From positions 1 through 6,912 of the forward strand of contig JACRGW010000130.1 in NCBI GenBank assembly GCA_016212195.1: 6,912 bases of DNA. Direction: 5' to 3'. Positions 5,676 through 6,912 of this stretch are shown here, in pieces. Origin of the DNA: Nitrospirota bacterium (GTDB taxonomy: Bacteria > Nitrospirota > Thermodesulfovibrionia > JACRGW01). The position numbers were made by a program, and so were the translations under genes. The notes under the pieces were generated by a model. That model was not told the DNA's origin. It saw only the letters and a program-made list of their open reading frames with translations, and made no database searches. Positions within the stretch are counted from its first letter, which is position 1; the number at the start of each line of letters is the position of its first letter.

Positions 5676-5756
5676 AAAATGTTGACCTCAATTAAAATTT
5701 AGATAATTTTTCTTTTTTAGCAGTAAGACCCATTTACAAATTAATGCTTTTTTAAA

Positions 5757-6038
5757 TCATCCATATATTATATTAAAATCTTCAAACTCCCCTTTATAGT
5801 CTTCCCAGTCAATTGATACATTATTAACCTTTGAGCCTGGAGGTCCTTTATGGCACCATTTTATCATATCTTCTATCTTTCCTCTTTCCCCTTCAAAGAC
5901 CGCTTCAACTGTTCCATCATATCTATTTCTTACCCATCCTCGTAGACCAAGCCCTGAAGCCTTTTCCTGAGTATTTGCCCTGAAAAATACACCCTGTACA
6001 TAACCTGATATCAGAAGATGTATCCTCACCTTTTCCAT
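5757..6038 (-). CDS. acyP: Acylphosphatase
   Basis: Acylphosphatase hydrolyses the carboxyl-phosphate bond of small acyl phosphates such as acetyl phosphate or 1,3-bisphosphoglycerate; its physiological role in bacteria is poorly defined. The 93-residue product has the normal length. It carries the active-site motif SGYVQGVFFR with catalytic R20, and GLRGWVRNRYDGTVEAVFEG with catalytic N38, followed by the characteristic WCHKGPPGSKVNNVSIDW segment. It is cytoplasmic, with no signal peptide. The ATG at 6038 gives the usual MEKVRIHLLISG start. The AGGGA upstream is about 12 bases away, longer than ideal. It sits 68 bases after the transporter gene and 81 bases before yjbQ. Confidence 0.95.
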   Translation of the reverse strand: MEKVRIHLLISGYVQGVFFRANTQEKASGLGLRGWVRNRYDGTVEAVFEGERGKIEDMIKWCHKGPPGSKVNNVSIDWEDYKGEFEDFNIIYG

Positions 6039-6044
6039 ACATAT

Positions 6045-6073
6045 AAAATATCCCTTTTTTATCCCTTAGTCAA
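6045..6073 (-). promoter_or_regulatory. Possible promoter for acyP, weak
   Basis: TTGACT (6073-6068) is followed by 17 bases and TATTTT (6050-6045), matching the sigma70 consensus at five and four positions. If used, transcription would begin at or next to the acyP ATG (6038), implying a leaderless or nearly leaderless message. The AT-rich setting makes a chance match quite possible. Confidence 0.25.
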
Positions 6074-6106
6074 GGTTATCAATAGGCAGGAGACAGGTTT
6101 GCATTT

Positions 6107-6912
6107 CTAAAGAAGAATAGACCCTCCTCTGTAGAATACCCCTGCAACCGCTGCCGTCATGAGGGAGGCAAGGGTTGCTGCAAGGAGTGCCCTCAAGCCA
6201 ACTATTGAGAGGTCTTTGGTTCTCTTTGGTACAAGGGCAGCAGTTCCACCAACAAATATGGCTAGTGATGCAACATGTGCAAATCCATTAAGTGCGTATG
6301 CGGCAAGGATGGCGGATCTGGGCTCTTTCAGGATACCTGAAGAAAGGAGGGTTGCGAGGTCCTGATAGGACTTTACCTCAGTAAGAATAACCCTTTCACC
6401 TATAATCTTTGATATCTCAAAAGCATCTGATAAAGGGACCCCGATAAGGAGTGTAAAAGGATAAAAAATATATCCCATAAGACCCTCTAATGACCAGTCA
6501 ACATGAATATCTAAAAGTTTATTTATATTTAACCCTACACCTTTAAAAAAGAAATCTATCAGGGCTACAAGTCCAAGAAAGGCTAAAAGTAGCGCCATTA
6601 TCCCTATTACCATTTTAACCCCTTCGTTTGCACCATTTATAATCGCCTCTATAATCGTTGATTCTTTTTCGTAATGAGGTTTTACATCAATCCCCAGTGT
6701 TTCGGGTTTCTCTGTCTCAGGCATAATGAGCTTTGACATAACTATTGCTGATATCGCAGAAAGTATTGACGCAGAGACAAGATGTCCTGCTATTGTAGGA
6801 AATGTAGGTCTGAGGATAAATACATATACTGCGAGGACGCTTGATGCTGTTGTTGACATTCCTGCAGCAAGTATTGTGCACAGTTCTGAGCGAGTCATGT
6901 TATTCAGATACG
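6107..6912 (-). CDS. Concentrative nucleoside transporter (CNT/NupC family), C-terminal part, cut by window edge
   Basis: This inner-membrane carrier family couples nucleoside uptake to Na+ or H+. The frame is open to the window edge, and the residues before the first Met (YLNN, then MTRSEL) match the interior of CNT proteins, so the true start lies outside the window. Visible landmarks are MTRSELCTILAAGMSTTASSVLAVYVF, the conserved PETE after two hydrophobic segments, the IGVPLSDAFEISKIIGER loop, LTEVKSYQDLA at the position usually written NEFVAY (glutamate kept), NGFAHVASLAIFVGG, and the final segment LRALLAATLASLMTAAVAGVF. About six hydrophobic segments are seen. NGFAHVAS has His where the well-studied bacterial CNT has Asn in its nucleoside-binding GFANxSS motif, with the serine kept, so substrate preference may differ. 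The gene ends in TAG. Family assignment is firm; the exact substrate is not. Confidence 0.9.
   Translation of the reverse strand, partial: YLNNMTRSELCTILAAGMSTTASSVLAVYVFILRPTFPTIAGHLVSASILSAISAIVMSKLIMPETEKPETLGIDVKPHYEKESTIIEAIINGANEGVKMVIGIMALLLAFLGLVALIDFFFKGVGLNINKLLDIHVDWSLEGLMGYIFYPFTLLIGVPLSDAFEISKIIGERVILTEVKSYQDLATLLSSGILKEPRSAILAAYALNGFAHVASLAIFVGGTAALVPKRTKDLSIVGLRALLAATLASLMTAAVAGVFYRGGSILL

Noticed and set aside
5692..5733. 13-codon frame with ATG between acyP and yjbQ
   Set aside because: No Shine-Dalgarno, no recognisable content and very short.

Overview
This is a stretch of a bacterial chromosome of moderate to low GC content. Every supportable gene lies on the minus strand, so transcription runs from the right end of the window to the left. 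The gene content is mostly housekeeping. A ruvC-ruvA-ruvB cluster preceded by yebC, a compact iscS-iscU pair, and a dispersed-looking C-rich palindromic repeat would fit a Gram-negative, probably anaerobic lineage such as Nitrospirota or Desulfobacterota. That placement is an impression from gene order and protein style, not something the sequence proves.

In transcription order the window holds: the C-terminal part of a concentrative nucleoside transporter (6912-6107, cut by the window edge); acylphosphatase (6038-5757); a YjbQ/UPF0047 protein (5675-5274); an uncharacterised protein with a coiled coil and a PD-(D/E)XK-like nuclease motif, starting at GTG and overlapping yjbQ by 4 bases (5277-4390); a 63-residue four-cysteine protein one base further on (4388-4197); cysteine desulfurase iscS (4053-2905); the Fe-S scaffold gene iscU (2808-2440); yebC (2359-1607, TTG start); an intergenic inverted-repeat element (about 1501-1585); ruvC (1477-989); ruvA (988-392); and the N-terminal third of ruvB (344-1, cut by the window edge).

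Three functional blocks can be seen. IscS and IscU form the minimal sulfur-transfer and scaffold pair for Fe-S cluster assembly; no iscR, hscA/B or fdx gene is in view. RuvC, RuvA and RuvB form the Holliday-junction branch-migration and resolution machine. They are probably transcribed with yebC from a good sigma70-type promoter (TTGACA, 16 bases, TATAGT) whose -35 box overlaps the iscU stop codon. The yjbQ, nuclease-like and four-Cys genes form a tightly packed trio of poorly understood function.

The most notable observation is that iscU has an in-frame TAG at codon 94. The frame continues for 28 well-conserved codons, beginning exactly with the LPPVK motif and including the third cluster-ligand cysteine. 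This is a nonsense mutation, a sequence error or a recoded codon. Other points of interest are the nuclease-like/four-Cys gene pair, a repeat that can fold as a three-way junction between yebC and ruvC, and three copies of AAAGATCG around the yebC-ruv promoter. I saw no CRISPR array, tRNA, rRNA, transposase or phage gene.
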